Shown: positions 26,082 through 39,600, numbered from the stretch's first letter. The stretch: DNA of 64,000 nt from Diploscapter coronatus (GCA_964036155.1 OZ038423.1:54141249-54205248), one strand, 5' to 3'. Notes: generated by a model not told the origin, from the sequence alone. A program made the numbers and translations.

Positions 26082-29000
26082 ATGTCGTCGGAGCGAATTG
26101 ACGATTTAGAGAAGTCCGACTGCGGACTTCAACTGAAGTAAGTCGACACTTAGTGAAGGGTAATGAGGCAGAATAGTGGGTTCATTTCGCTCAGTTTATA
26201 TACAGATAGGGGAGGTGATAATTGAGTAATGAAGATAGAAATGAAGGGGAGAGTGCAGGAAAACAGTCGCTGCCTGCAAATACCCTCCGCTTCCTGTGTT
26301 GTCTTTGATCCCATACACTCATATTTCAACTCTGACACTCTTACGTCATCAGGCCATCGGTGTGTCATGAACCTCTCGAACATCTTTGCCATTTTTTCCC
26401 AGATCTCTTAATTTTCTTCTCCTCGCACTCATTGGCTAAAAGTTCCTCAGGCGATCATTCCTGCATAATTTCATTGGTAGCCATTCAAAATGTGGCTATT
26501 GTAGGTTCAATCATATTGTTCTGTATAATGATTCATTTCCTTTCAGTCTACCAGACCGAAGGCCTTCAGTGAGCTCAGATGCCCGCAGAAATGTGGACTT
26601 CACATCGACGGCCAACGCGAATGGCTCTGCAACTCTGGTTGATTTCGGAGATGCAAATGAACAAGCAGATAGGGCTGAGGACGGGGTAAGCGGAAAAGCA
26701 GATCAGATAAAAGATAAAAGGGGAGGGACGTTACAACGTGAATGCATATAATATACAACATCTGAATCTGAATGAATGACTGAATGACTGAATGACTGAA
26801 TGACTGAATAACTGAACGATTGCGAATTGGTTTGTAGGACGATAGCGAAGAAACGACATCTTTTCTGATGGACGAAGTTCCTGCTGGCAGGCCTATTAGA
26901 AAGGAGTCCAAGGCTCAGTTTGCACAACGTGAGTTTTATTCATCTTTTTTGACAAAGTCGGTATTTATTGTTCGTTTCGATTAGTGAAGAAGCTATAATT
27001 TATATCAATTTGAACTTTCTAAATCTCCGTATTCGGTGTCTTGCCGTGTGCTAGATATGATATCTAAGCTTGAACTCTTGCACCCTATTTTTCCAAAACG
27101 AACTCATCTCACACTAGAGTAGACAAAGCTACTCATTAAATTGCCTAAACTATAAAAATTGATATTCATCAATTATAAATTCACAAAAAAAACGTTATCT
27201 GAGCTCTGACACTGATGATGCACAACTGTTTGCTATCCTATTTGATCTTTTCTTCGATCGAATTCATTTTTGGCAATCTAAAAATAGTCTTAGTTTTGAT
27301 TTCCCAATGAAGATCAGCATCACTCCGATGACTAATGATAGGATCCGTTTCTAAGTTCCATGGTCTAGGAAACACCACGAAGCATTGCAATGCATTTCTC
27401 TTGCATTGCTGCGTATTTCTAAATATGGCTACTAACCACTCTCCTATCTTGTGACAGCCCTAGCCTTACGTTGATTTACTATCATTCATCAGGGATTCAG
27501 TCATCAATTTCCAAGTTCCCCAATTCTATTTCTGTCATCTTTCAGGTCTTCATCGTTCTTTCAACCCTTCCTCTGCCTTTTTTTCTCTCGATCAAGTGAA
27601 AGTGCCGTTGTGCTTTTGCCTATGCTTCTTCGTTTTTCACTGATTCATCTCCTTCAGCTTATACTTTTCAAAATTCTAAGTCTTCCTCTTTTCGTCCTAA
27701 TACTCTCGTCTTTTTCGATGATCAATTCCTTGTCTTTCATTATTCATGTCCGAACATAGGTATCCACTATCTATTGTGCCGGAGAAGCAGTGTCAGAGTA
27801 GTTGTCATTCTGAGGACGAGCATAATGGACATATCAAGTGGAGCTTCATTGCAGGTCATGCCAGGAACTTGCTGCACTTCTTCGTGGAGGACTGGTTTCT
27901 ATCCGCGATGCTCGGCATTCTCACTGCCATATTCTCCATCTGCATTGACGTCATGATCGAGTATTTGAATCATTGTGAGTTTCTTTTAAACCTGAATCTA
28001 AATAATGGGGAAACACATGGTGATCAAAAGTTTAAATCAGCTTAGATTTTTTCAAGCGTTTAGAATTAGGGTAGAAGTGTCAATTCACCAAGATTTAGAT
28101 TAATAATCTTTAGCTAAAATAGAAATATTCAACGAAATTCTATTTCGTTTAACGATGGATAGACTCTTATAACTGGAGAATGCAAATGCTCAAATTTGAA
28201 AAAAAAACATTTGTACTCTCCACTGATAACCTAAATTCTAAAATGCAAAGTCCAGTTCAAACCTTTCGCGCGTCAATCGTTCTTCGAATGAAATCGTTAC
28301 CTTTCCTCAAATGATTTGGAACTCAATCAGAGCATTCACATGATTTTCATTTTGAATCTCAAGAAGTTGTATGAACGAGATCTCTGCATTCTCGTCACTT
28401 TTCTTTAATTGTTGACCTCCAAATGGTTGTTTGAATGCTTTACGTATGAGTAAGTCGTTCTTTCTTACCTTGTCTCGTAAGGAATGATCGAATCAGACAC
28501 TATCCCCAAACGAACCAAACTGAATCAAATGTCGAATTGTCAACTTGCGTATCTAATCACTGATATTTCACTCCTTCCAGGCAGCGGAAATAACATTACA
28601 AATCGATACGAAAACCGGATTGATTGTCAAAGCGATCGACATTTTTTCCCGAATCCTTTTCTTTCTCGTGGTCAAAATTTGAGAAAATTCAGTACATCTT
28701 TACGAAACCTTGGGCAGATGTGTTTCTATGTTGGTTTCAAAAGATTTTAGACCAGATACCAATGCAAAAAGTACAATTTGTTTATGCAAAATACGCGTGA
28801 AAATGAGCAAAAACTATGATGGGAAACCGAAATTTAGAATTCAACTTGCATGAAAAGTAACCAAAAATTTCGAAATTATGAAATGTTTGAAAACATTCGA
28901 AAACATGTTTTAGAATTAGAAAAAAGATTTCTGACGATTGAAAAACTCGTCTAGACTGAGATAAAATTAGAATTTGTTTTGGGAAGTTCACCATTCTCTT

Positions 29001-32000
29001 CTCGTGAAAATACTATCTTTCGTTTCAAATTCCATAATTTTTTAAGTGTAGAATGCACGAGTTTATGACCTTTCCAAAAGTCGCAAGAATAATTTTAAAT
29101 AAATAGCGAAATGGTATTTTTCAGTTCGAATAATCCTGTACGAACATGCGAAGCAATACACAGACTATATGGCATTCGGCACATGGCTCGGCTATGTCAC
29201 ATTTCTCACGGGTCTCGCTAGCTTTATCTGCTTTGCTTTCGGAAGACAGGCCGTTGGTGAGTTTTGTTACAAATTTTAAATCCCAAAATATGCGAAATAT
29301 CATGCGAAGATTAACTTTATTTAGCCTTCTCAGCTAAATTTAGGGTGATTAAAATATTGATAATCATTTCGTTTTCCTATCACTCATATTGATATATTGA
29401 TTTTCAGGCTCTGGTATTCCCGAAGTCAAGGTTATCATTCACGGCTTTACACTTCATAACTACTTAACTTTGCGTACTTTAATTGTGAAAATGACCACTT
29501 TAACCATGGTTATTGGAGCCGGGATTCCAGTCGGAAAAGAAGGGTATTCTTTCTTTAGAATTCTTTTTCAGCTATATTAAATTGGGTATAATTTTGTTCT
29601 CAATTTTTCATATTCCAGTCCATTTGTGCATATCGGAGCAATCGTTGCAAGCATTCTCTCTAAAGCCACAACGACTTGTCGCTTCAATGCGTTCTTCTCG
29701 AACGAGGGCAGAGCCATGGAAATGCTGAGCATTGGATGCGCTGTCGGAATCGCTTGTACATTCTCGGCACCTGCTGGAGGTTAGATTTAGATTGAAGATC
29801 ATCTGACGAAATGATATGTTTAATTTCGGATGATAAAGATAGTCAAAATGATCAAATATTGAGTTTTGTTAAAAATAGATTTAAACCCAATAATTGATGA
29901 ATATATGATTTTCAGCCGTTCTGTACGGTATCGAGTCGACATCGAAGTACTTCGCAGTGAAGAACTATTGGAGGTCCTTCTTCGCGACCACCTGCTCGGC
30001 CATGATTTTCCGATTCGCAATAAACGCCATCGTCCCTCAACATATCGGTTAGCTTCAAGGTGTTCCTCCAAAAATATTACCTTCATTTTCAGCTGGTACC
30101 ATAACTGCCTATTACCAGACGAATTTCCCGAATGAAGTGTTCGTTGTGGAAGAGATTCCGATTTTTATGGCTATGGGGTAGTTTCTTCATTACCCCTCCA
30201 AAATTCATTTTTTTCTTTTTCAGAGTAATTTTCGGTTTGCTCGGTGCTCTGTTCATCTGGTTCCATCGCCAAGTCTCTCTCTTCAAGAAGAAGAACAAAG
30301 CCTACGTTGCCATCTTTGGAAAGAGGTAGGTTTTCTTCTTTTAAATTTAATTTAGAAAAAGAATCTCTAATTGAATTGAACATCATCTTCTATGATATTT
30401 ATTCTTTAAACAAATATCATCACTAAGGAGCAAACTTATGAAAACTAAAGCATAGTAGAATTGAATTTCTGTCGAAGATCGGCTTAATATTGAGATTACT
30501 CCATTGCTCACAAGAGGAATGTACAGACCGAAACTCACAGATCTTGATGAAACTTACCAAACGGATTTTCGGCAACGGGGATTGCGATGTTGAAGTCAAA
30601 ATCCACCAAATAGAAACCTGGAATAAGGGTATTCACAGTCATTTTTCACTCGTATTTTGCGTGAGAAATGACCAAATTCGTTTGCCAAAAATGTATGTAA
30701 ATTTGTAAACTCTCAAACATAAGCGAAGACTCGAGGGTTTTCACCAATTTCCTGCTTCCAAGTTCTTCCTATTTAGCACTTTTGACCTCACCATCGTGAT
30801 TCTCGTCATTGAAAGCCCCTGTTTGGTAAGGTTCATCCCAGGGTCTGTTAAGTTCCGATCTGTGTACTTCCTTTGCAAGTTACAATTCTCATTTATTTGT
30901 ATAAATTTGCTCAATTTTGGTGATAACAAATTCATTACAAAATACAACGATACACTTTCTGAACTTGATCTCGAATTCGTTTGATCGTTTATCTTTGGAT
31001 TCTTCTTCGTTCTGCAGTTCGAAAATGAAACGATTAAGGATGTAAAATGCGCGATGCGAAGTGCGAGTTTTATGGCATTTTCATTCCACCTAAAATTGTC
31101 CATCTACTACAATTTCGATGTAATGATTCTGATTCTCGTGGTCATTTTCTTCCTTATCAAAGTCCGTCTATTTTGAGACTCTTTCCGCTATGCTCTCTCG
31201 CCTCTTTGGCGGAAGTCTGATGTCCCCTGCTTCTCTCTGCTCTCCTCAACTCTCCATCTTTGCATCTTACTGATGAAGTTCTGTCAAATGATAGAGAAGA
31301 GAATGGAATCGAGGTCGATAGAAATCATAAAGATATTCGCAATCAAGTGGAGAAGGTGAGAAACGATAACATTGAATTCGAATTCGAAGAATGAACAATT
31401 GATGAGAAGAAGGAGAGAACAAGATCACTGATAGGGCTGAATAAGCATTGATTTAAAATTGACTGACAAGGTAACATGGTTTTGATTAAAAAACTTATCA
31501 TGATTGATTATTAGCAAAGTTATCGATAAAAATTCGAAATTAACTACATACATAAAGTAGCGAGCAAAAGTCTGGAACTAGGCAGTATTTTATATGCAAT
31601 GAAAAGCCACAATTTCATAACAGATCAGGATGAAAATTTATCAGACTTCTGTCATCTAAATTTATGATCAAACACGCTAAATTACTTTAAAAAAAAGTAT
31701 GAAAATAAGAGAATCTATAATTGCACAAACTCGTCATGCCAGCCCAAACTTAAGCCTGGCACTAATTCATTTCTGAGAATAAATAAATAAAAATGCTAGA
31801 AAAAGGATAGTAAAACATTTACTTTTTTAAGCTTCTCTGCTTACTTTTCTAAAATCTATCTCTCTCTCTCTCTCTCTCTCGTTTGTTGTCCAAGAAAGAG
31901 CAAAAATCTAACTCGCTACCCACTACATCACACTGCTACGAGGGGAGACAAGCATTTTTGCGTTAAGAGTTTGGTTAGTAGAAGCGAAAGAGCATTCGAA

Positions 32001-34685
32001 ACAGGAGATTTAGAGAGGCTCGAAAAAAGTAAACGTTTCTGGAAAAGCTTCTATACCTTTAGACCTGTCGTGTTCACAGTCCTCGTGGCAGTTTTTATCG
32101 CGATGATGAGTTTCCCCGATGGATTCGGAAAATTCTTCGCTGGACATGTAAGTTCATTTGAAGGGAATGAAAATAATGTTGCATATTGAGTTGACCTTCC
32201 GCGAGACTCTGTCCGACTTCATAGCGAACTGCACATTCATGACTAATTCTTCGAGGGGCTGTAGCGAGCACGTCATCAATCACTGGACGATGGGATTCAG
32301 CAATCCCCTCTATGCTCTCTTCATATACTTCCTATTTTATGTAAGTTTTGGAAAAGCTGAAAAAATGATATTTATGCTAAAATTTTCCGAATTTACAACG
32401 AAGATCAAATTGCTTTCAGTTCGTAATGGTGGCAATTTGCATAACTCTGTACATCCCGAGTGGTATCTTCGTGCCTTGCTTCGTTATGGGTGCATCGGCT
32501 GGACGATTGATTGGAGAGGTTAATTTAATTTGATTTGTTCTATTTTACAATAGCTATTTTCAGGTACTAGCCCAGGTTTGGCCTGAAGGGATGCGAGGCT
32601 TAGACGGTCCTCAAATCTATCCAGGTTTGTATGCAGTTATCGGTGCAGCCGCGTACACTGGCTCTGTCACTCACTCCCTTTCCATCGCACTGATTGTCTG
32701 TGAAACTACTGGACAGCTCTGTGCTCTGCTTCCTGTTTTGGTAAGATAATTGAACGTTCCTACCAGAGGTGTACGTAAATTTCGTTTGCGTTTGCAAAAT
32801 TTAAATTTTCATTTGCATACACCTCTGTTCCCTCCTACTGCAAATAGTTGCATAGAGATGAATATCTACCTCTTACATTATGAGAAAAATAGCTTAAGAA
32901 ATAAGCATATACTTGCATTTACTCCTTTACGAAGATCAACCATTTTCAGATAGCTCTGATGATCGCGAATGCAATTTGCAGTTTCCTCCAGCCTTCCATT
33001 TACGAAAGCACAATCAAGATCCAGAACTATCCTTACTTGGCTGATCTGCCTCCCAGTCGTATCTCGTAAGTATTGGATTTGAAAACTCATGAAGTTAATG
33101 AATTTTAGCGTCCACACCACTAAAGTCGATCAGATTATGCTGCGAGACGTCGTCTACATCACAAGGGACACGACATACAGGGAATTGAGGGAAATTCTCC
33201 TCGAAACTCCCCATTTGCGATCCTATCCGTTCGTTGCTGACAGAAGTAAGATTTGTTTTCAGATTTAGGAAAGCATCGGTCTGAGTTTAGAATCGATGAT
33301 ATTGCTTGGCTCTGTGAGTCGCAAATATCTGCTGTATCTTTTGACTCGGAAACTCGGTCCTGAGCCTGGATTAAATGTGGCCAGAAGAAGATCGAAGACT
33401 GCCTCGGAAATCATGAACACAATCAACAACTTCAGGCAACTAGTATGAGAATTAGCTGAATTAGGTGACCTATTTCAGAAGGAATTCCTCTATGAATGCC
33501 AATGCTCTGTCAACAATGTTCAATCAGAACGAAATGCTCACAGACAGACACATCTCTGGAAATACCCTACTTCCCCAGTCACCGCTACACGATGAGCAGG
33601 TAATTTTGATGATTATCTAAGCCACAATATTTGAATTTTTTTATCTTGAAGAAAATTTTCAGGGAGCCAACTCTGCTGTGGAGAATCTGCTGCGAACGCA
33701 GAACTACGCACAAGAGCCTGTTGTTGTATGCATTTGAACATTTGTGGTCGTCTTTAAATTCAATAATTTAGCATTCTCTGGCCAAACGAGCAGAAATTCT
33801 GGCATCAAAGATCGATTTGGACGATCTTGCAATCGACCCTGCTCCATTCCAACTCGTCAAGGGAACTTCTTTGTTCAAGGTATTGCTAAAATATAATAAA
33901 TAAAATAATTAGTTAATGCGAATTTTCTAGTATGAGTTTTACCTAACCAAACATAATTTCAAATCAAAAATGAATTGATTTTCATCAGATAAATTCAAGG
34001 AAACATCTTTCAGGTGCACACCCTGTTCTCTCTGTTGGCTCTGAATCACGCCTATGTGACTGACAGAGGTCGTCTGGTTGGTGTCGTCGCTCTCAAAGAG
34101 GTTTGTTGGTTTGCTCTTCAAAGTGATACTTCATGCTTTATAGAAGTGACAATTAGAAATGACGGAGTGTATCTTTTCTACACTATGTTTCAAATTTTAT
34201 CATCTCGCTTACCACTAACTATAGCACTCCGTCATTTATCAGCCGCTTATGGAAGTGAAGTTCAGCCTATGAAAAATTGTAGTGAAACTCTATTCCTAAA
34301 TTTGTACAACTTGAACAAAAATAAAATAAATTTCATTCTTGACATAATTTTAAAAATTGTGTTTAAGCTGCGAAGTTCCTTGGAAGGAATCTACCTCCGC
34401 GGTGTGCAGTTGCCCCAGCACCGATCCCTCTCTGTCAGCATGCGACTCTATTCTGGAGAAGAAGAAGAAGGTATGTCTTATCCTAAAGTTTATTTTCGTG
34501 TTTAGAATATGATCTTTACAAGATTAATATGATTACGATATTTTCCAATATAAATTACAATTTTAGGCACTCAAATTCCATTGGAATCAAATGGAAATGG
34601 ACCTCGAGTCAGGATCGAAGTTCCTCCTAGCAATTTAATCAGAGAGAGAGGCAACGATACTAATACAAACGAGAAGTCTGACTGA
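26082..34685 (+). CDS. CLC-type voltage-gated chloride channel
   Basis: A plasma-membrane-type CLC chloride channel, closest in motif pattern to vertebrate CLC-2 and nematode CLH proteins. Twenty-three phase-consistent exons (26082-26137, 26547-26685, 26838-26928, 27855-27974, 29125-29256, 29408-29543, 29619-29779, 29916-30047, 30093-30177, 30224-30325, 32063-32147, 32191-32340, 32420-32518, 32564-32740, 32950-33065, 33109-33245, 33291-33435, 33479-33599, 33663-33725, 33772-33879, 34014-34100, 34368-34470, 34567-34685) give about 887 aa. Selectivity motifs are GSGIPE (about 180), GKEGP with gating glutamate E224, GIFVP (about 478) and the pore tyrosine Y519 in [12 protein letters not shown]. 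The residue after the helix glutamate is Ser286, where proton-coupled exchangers carry a second Glu, so I infer a channel. Two CBS domains follow (about 595-690 and 780-850) with an RRNSS possible phosphosite between them. Splicing at 33436 uses a GC donor. Confidence 0.93.
26770..26814. repeat. Octamer tandem repeat in a CLC intron
   Basis: About five copies of GAATGACT, the last diverged, inside the intron 26686-26837. Confidence 0.8.
27746..27854 (+). CDS. Possible third CLC N-terminus (read-through start)
   Basis: The frame is open from ATG 27746 straight into the CLC exon that otherwise starts at the ATTGCAG acceptor (27855). It would add about 36 residues ([14 protein letters not shown]...) in place of the upstream exons. 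This would need transcription from inside the intron. It may be chance, since the stretch is short. Confidence 0.3.
30547..31176 (+). CDS. Coding-like pieces inside a large CLC intron
   Basis: The CLC intron 30326-32062 contains pieces that read like exons. One starts at ATG 30547 and stays open to a possible donor at 30692 ([20 protein letters not shown]...). Another follows a TTCTGCAG acceptor (31018-31176) and ends in a membrane-helix tail, [20 protein letters not shown], then TGA. A middle piece at about 30776-30825 encodes a similar string, [10 protein letters not shown] could not join all pieces in phase. It may be a nested gene for a small tail-anchored protein, a decayed duplicate, or chance. 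Confidence 0.28.
31859..31880. repeat. (TC)n microsatellite
   Basis: A perfect TC dinucleotide run at the edge of a dispersed repeat inside the CLC intron. Confidence 0.85.
31881..32050. repeat. Dispersed tRNA-like repeat, rearranged copy
   Basis: The reverse complement of about 31881-31945 matches 50806-50875 (shared core GATGTAGTGG-TAGCG-GTTAGATTTTTG). About 32018-32050 matches 50893-50925 in direct orientation (GCTCGAAAAAAGTAAACG core). The two halves are therefore inverted relative to one another here. The CLC splice acceptor at 32061-32062 lies 12 bp downstream. Confidence 0.6.
32763..32826. repeat. Near-palindrome in a CLC intron
   Basis: CAGAGGTGTACGTAAATTTCG is mirrored by an A/T-rich right half ending in TTTGCATACACCTCTG, a palindrome of about 60 bp in the intron 32741-32949. 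Probably a small foldback element. Confidence 0.55.
34157..34240. repeat. MITE-like element, ATGACG-terminal family
   Basis: AAATGACGGAGTG on the left is mirrored by CACTCCGTCATTT on the right, about 84 bp, in the CLC intron 34101-34367. It shares the CTAACTATAG sub-terminal sequence with the element at 8239-8333. Confidence 0.7.
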
Positions 34686-36640
34686 ACACATACAGGTCCA
34701 ACACGTCAAAATATCGGTAATTTTTCATAGAATTTTGCATATTTCTTTATCATTTCCCCTATTTTGTGCGTCATGTAAATATCGATTGTCTTTGTTTAGA
34801 TTTTTCATTGTTATTTTAAGTTTTCGAATTAAAATATTCAGTTTAGAGATTGGGTTGAATATGAATTTCGCTTGTCTTCCAAACGAGTATTCTTAGTTTT
34901 TACAATTATTTGATTTGAGATATTGAGGCTATTTTCTACTTTATATATTTCGCTATTTGCATAATACAGTAAGCTTGTCATTTGAAACGGATTCATCATT
35001 TTCATTCCGGTTAATTTCTCTGCAGATTAGCTGCACAGTTCTGTCACCGACCGAGTGCTTATCGCAGTGTTTTTTGTTTCTTATTTTCCCAGTAAATCGA
35101 TTTTTCATTTACGGAAAATTTCTAACAAATTCAGCAGGTTCTTTTATTTACGATATTCCAGACTTGCTCCAATAATATAAGGTTGACTTCATGGAAAGTT
35201 CGCGTAGTTTTCAGAAAAAAAGATAATAAGTGGAGAAACAACTTCGTGAACCTTCCAAGAAATATTATTTTATGCTTCGAATTGGGAGTACAGATAATTT
35301 CACTCATAAAATCTTCATCTACTTCGATGAGAAAGTGCTCATTTCGATAAATTTTCAACCCGAAATTGAAAGTAGCAACTATCAGATGAGAAATCCAAAG
35401 AACTTCCATCGCATCAGTCAATTTCATTTCGTCTCTGGTCCTAAACAATGTACCTACAGATTAGGTCTATCGATGGCATTACTTTCTTTTTTCTTGTTTA
35501 TTCTAGAGATTTCCCTTGTTTGTGAGGTCTGGTCTTCAACCTAGTAGAAATCAAAAATAAAGTGAACTTTCACAAATCAAGGGTAAAATGTATCGTTTGT
35601 CACTAACGAAGTAGCATAATACATCTAAATATTAAAAATGCATTGCTCATAATTTCAATGCTTGAAATTTGCACAAATGTTAGATAGCATGGAAATGAAG
35701 ACAACTAGAAATTTGAGATTTTTAGTTTAACGATATTCCACTTTATGCAACTTCGCTAGAGATAAACCGTATGTTGAAACTTTCATAAAGTTTCTGAATT
35801 GTATAAACTTTATTGCGAAAATATATTCTTATGTACAAAACTATCAATTTGATAAAATAAACGATTACTTATTGAGGACTGAACATGGAATTAAATTGAG
35901 TGAACACCTCGTGTGAAAATAGCCAGACTACATACTAGCGATTGAGATCGAAATGCTGCTGAAAATAGAAACAGAAACATAACCGAAATGAAACGGAAAT
36001 GAAAATAGAAAAGGATACCAAAATGATTGCTAGAAGAGCTATTCTTAGAAAACTGAAGATGGTTATGATAAGGAAAAGGGAGAAGATTTTTAAAGTTGTC
36101 AGTGAAATGTGTTTGTTTTCTGAAATTCGGACTGATATCAAAAAGATCAAGATCAATGGAAAAATCATAAACTGCTTTGGGAAAAAATCAATAATAATAA
36201 TTACCTATGGAGAAGAAAATGGAAACGACACACAAGTCATGTGAAGAAAAAGTGAACAAGCGAAGGATTAAAAATACAGTAATGCACACAAACATGAGAT
36301 GGTGGAAAAGTGAAGCAATTGATCAAATAACATGAACTACAATAATTGATCAGCACTTATAACGGCACATCAAGATAAGGGACTGAACAAAATTCCAGAG
36401 CAAATTTCGTTCAGGGGGACTAATTAAACATTGAAAGGTTTTGTTATCCAAAAATGCTCCACTTTCAATGTTTCCATGTACCTGAACAAAATCTGATCCC
36501 GAATTTGATCTATTCAGTGCTTGAAAAGATTTGCGAAATTCGTACCAAATGCCACAATACGAAAAGATACAAATTGAGTAAATATTTTCCTCATATGTGA
36601 AGTTTCTGAGCTAAAATTCCTGCTTCGATTTTGAGATGAT
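34686..36640. other. Convergent intergenic region
   Basis: This lies between the 3' ends of the CLC gene (+) and an SLC17-like gene (-). A 104-codon forward frame at 35230-35544 ends in a hydrophobic helix, but a frame of similar length lies opposite it, and I see no family resemblance. I treat it as unproven. AATAAA at about 35556 could serve a long CLC 3' UTR. Confidence 0.4.
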
Positions 36641-39600
36641 TTAGAATTTCTGCTGAGGGGGAGGTTGAGTTTGCCCTTCAACTGTTGCAACATCGTGCAC
36701 CTAAAATATTTTTTAAAAATAGAAGAAATATCTATGGTTGTTTACCTTAGCAGTGTTCTGACTGAGCCATCCATCGTGTGTCCATTCGCATGGCTCTCCT
36801 TTCACGAATACACAGAAAATGATGTTGGTGATGAACTAAAATTTGATAATTGATGATCATTGTTACGTTTCTTTCAAACTATCGAGTTTTAGCATGAGTT
36901 CTTGTCCATCTAAGATAGTTCTTCGTGTTTTTGTCAAAATATGATAAATAATTGATCGTGATCTAACGATTTTGATGCTTAAATATTTACATCTTAGCGT
37001 AGTCTGACACTTTAATTTCCAGCTCAAGAATAGGGATAAACTTATGCTATGTCTAAATATATGAATTTACAATTTTTCCTAATTATTGCTAAATATCAGG
37101 AGTATAGAAAATAATTTGCATTAAAATGCGTTCAGATTTTTTTTTTAAAATCGTCTGCATATCCATTTCGAAAAATCCCCTGTAGAATAAATGCAAAATC
37201 ATATCTTGTGTATACCGCAAAAAGGTTTTAAAAATAGATGGAGGGGCAATTTGAAAAAAAGAAATTCTTAACGCAAATCATTTTATACATCCCTGCTAAA
37301 AATTGATTTTTTAAAACCTACCAAAATAACGGCAGTAATAACGAAAACGATGTTCCATTCAGAGTACGAATTGTGAGTGACGACGACATTGACGAGCACA
37401 GGCACAAGGATCATTGTGCCCGTGAGGAACATGGCGAACATTCCAGTCACGAAGTGGGAGTACTGCCTAGACAGCACTGGGCCTGCTTTGAAGAAGCCAC
37501 CCGTTGCGAAACCTAAATTTGGATATTTTAATCCATCGGTAGAGAAGGATTATTTTAAATTTTATGCAGACGGTAAAGACTTTTTCGAATGATTAGATAT
37601 TTTCAATCATAAGTCGCCTTTGCATACAGAATTTCGTCCTTTACAAGTCAATCATCTATCTGGATGCATAAACTGACATATATTATAGCAAATACTATTT
37701 GAAATATTTAGGATTTATGCGATATCGAAAGCAAATGACGACGTTTATAATCACCTAAACATCCGGCAGATCCACCCAGAGCAAGCATGGACAGGAACTA
37801 AAAAAATGATTTATAGAATAAATTCATCGACAATAGTCTACCGGATTGCTGATTCCAATGCAGACGAGAATAACCAGGAAAATGATGGCTCCGCCAAAGG
37901 CGATCGTGTTGAACATCCGGAATTTGTATGCCTCGGGGATGCAATGAATTTTGTCAGAGATGAATCCTAAACAATTTGGTTCAATTGATCGATTAAATGG
38001 CATTCTTACGAACCTCCCAAAATCTTCAGAATGAACTGAGCGAGCGGAGGCAGAGCCGCCGAGAAACCAGTCGAATGAACTCCAAATCCAAGAACTAAAA
38101 TATAATTATGTAATCTGGTGAAAATATTTGGTTAAGATTTTTTATAAACTAAATTCTCGTCTCAGTCAGAATTTGTATGGAACGTAAAAATTTCAAACCT
38201 TGAGAAAGATATACAGGCGAATAGTGGAATAGCAGATTGACGAGAGTGAAATTTCCGATAGACGCTATCCAAACAGCCCATACGACGGGGGTCTAGAATT
38301 ATGAACCTTCACATTTATCGAAATCAAATTTTATGAGATCTTGGAGATTAACACTGAATCATGCGATAGATAGTCTCGGAAGAGAACTTGATAATTTAGA
38401 AATTTGAAATTTTCTCTAAACGTCTTCAAGTGAAGCTCAGCTTGATTCTATGCGAACTTTATCTAGGTTTAGGCTTCATTTATCCGTACCTTCAGAATCG
38501 CCATGTATGGAACCTTCTTGAGGGCTTTTTTGCTGAAAATACATTTATTTTTCCATAAGATTTCTTTGATTTCAACTTTCAACTGGAGTATTGAGACTGA
38601 GTGGTCGATGAATGATTGATGTCTCCCCCTGTTCATGCAGGCCTTCATCCACCCTCTCCCTTCCTTCGCACTCTAATCAGCGATCTCGCAACGTCACAAC
38701 TTCATTCCTTGTCAGTCATCTCTGTCTCCCCTGATGGTTTGTCATTGTCACTCCACTTTTCGATCATTTTCCGTTACCTTTTCTCCCCCGCATATGACAT
38801 TTTGACCGAAGTGTTAAGTTATGTTTGGCCTTTCTTTCAGTTCTGTCATCATGAATTCGTCAGTCATTCCAAACATTTCTCTAAACTTTCAACTTTTCGC
38901 TGAAATTACTCGAAATGTCTCATCGCGCTGTGATGATGAAATGGTTTATGACCGTAATTTCGAAAATAACATATCTGTTTGAATAGCGATATTTCGCACC
39001 GGAGAAAAAGGAAAAAAGCCCCGACAGTAAAAATAGCATGTTACTTCCAAAAACCAAACCATCAATTACAAGTGAAAAGGCCAGGTATTTTGGGAAACCT
39101 CTTGAATGACCACGATCACAAATTCTCCAGCGCTGCAAGAGAAATACCAATTGTTCATCGAAAAGTGATCGTTCCCAGAATAAACTCTCAGACTTGTAAA
39201 AGAAACAATATGTGATTCTTTGTTTAATACACTGCTACTTCTAAGTGTGGGCTTATTGAATATATCGGCGGCTAAAGGAGTTACAAAGTTAATAAAAAAT
39301 AGTATTGAGGAGGCATACTAGGGTAATGATAGGTTAAATTCGGTATCGAAATGATCATTAAACAAGGCCGTATAATTTCATATAAAATGTAGCGTAGCCC
39401 TCTCCTTTATCCCTATAGATTTTGCGAATTACCTGTTCGCTATCAATGCATTCAAAAAGCCGAAGTGTACAATAATCATTGTTGATAAAATACCCGATAG
39501 AAAAAAAGTATTTCATTTTGGGACCGATCACTTTGTAAAAACTGTAAGAACTCACTCGATGCCAGTAACTTTTCCGCTCGAAATTTTCTTCCATTCCTTT

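Noticed and set aside
27760..27854. Acceptor CATAG at 27759 as the start of the CLC exon
   Set aside because: It puts the incoming phase-1 exon out of frame. The ATTGCAG acceptor at 27854 restores the CLC frame exactly.
35131..35448. Minus-strand frame of 105 codons opposite a forward frame
   Set aside because: Both strands are open over the same stretch, with no motif or splice evidence for either.
38616..38903. 95-codon forward frame
   Set aside because: It lies in a long intron of SLC17 paralogue A on the other strand and is pyrimidine-driven.
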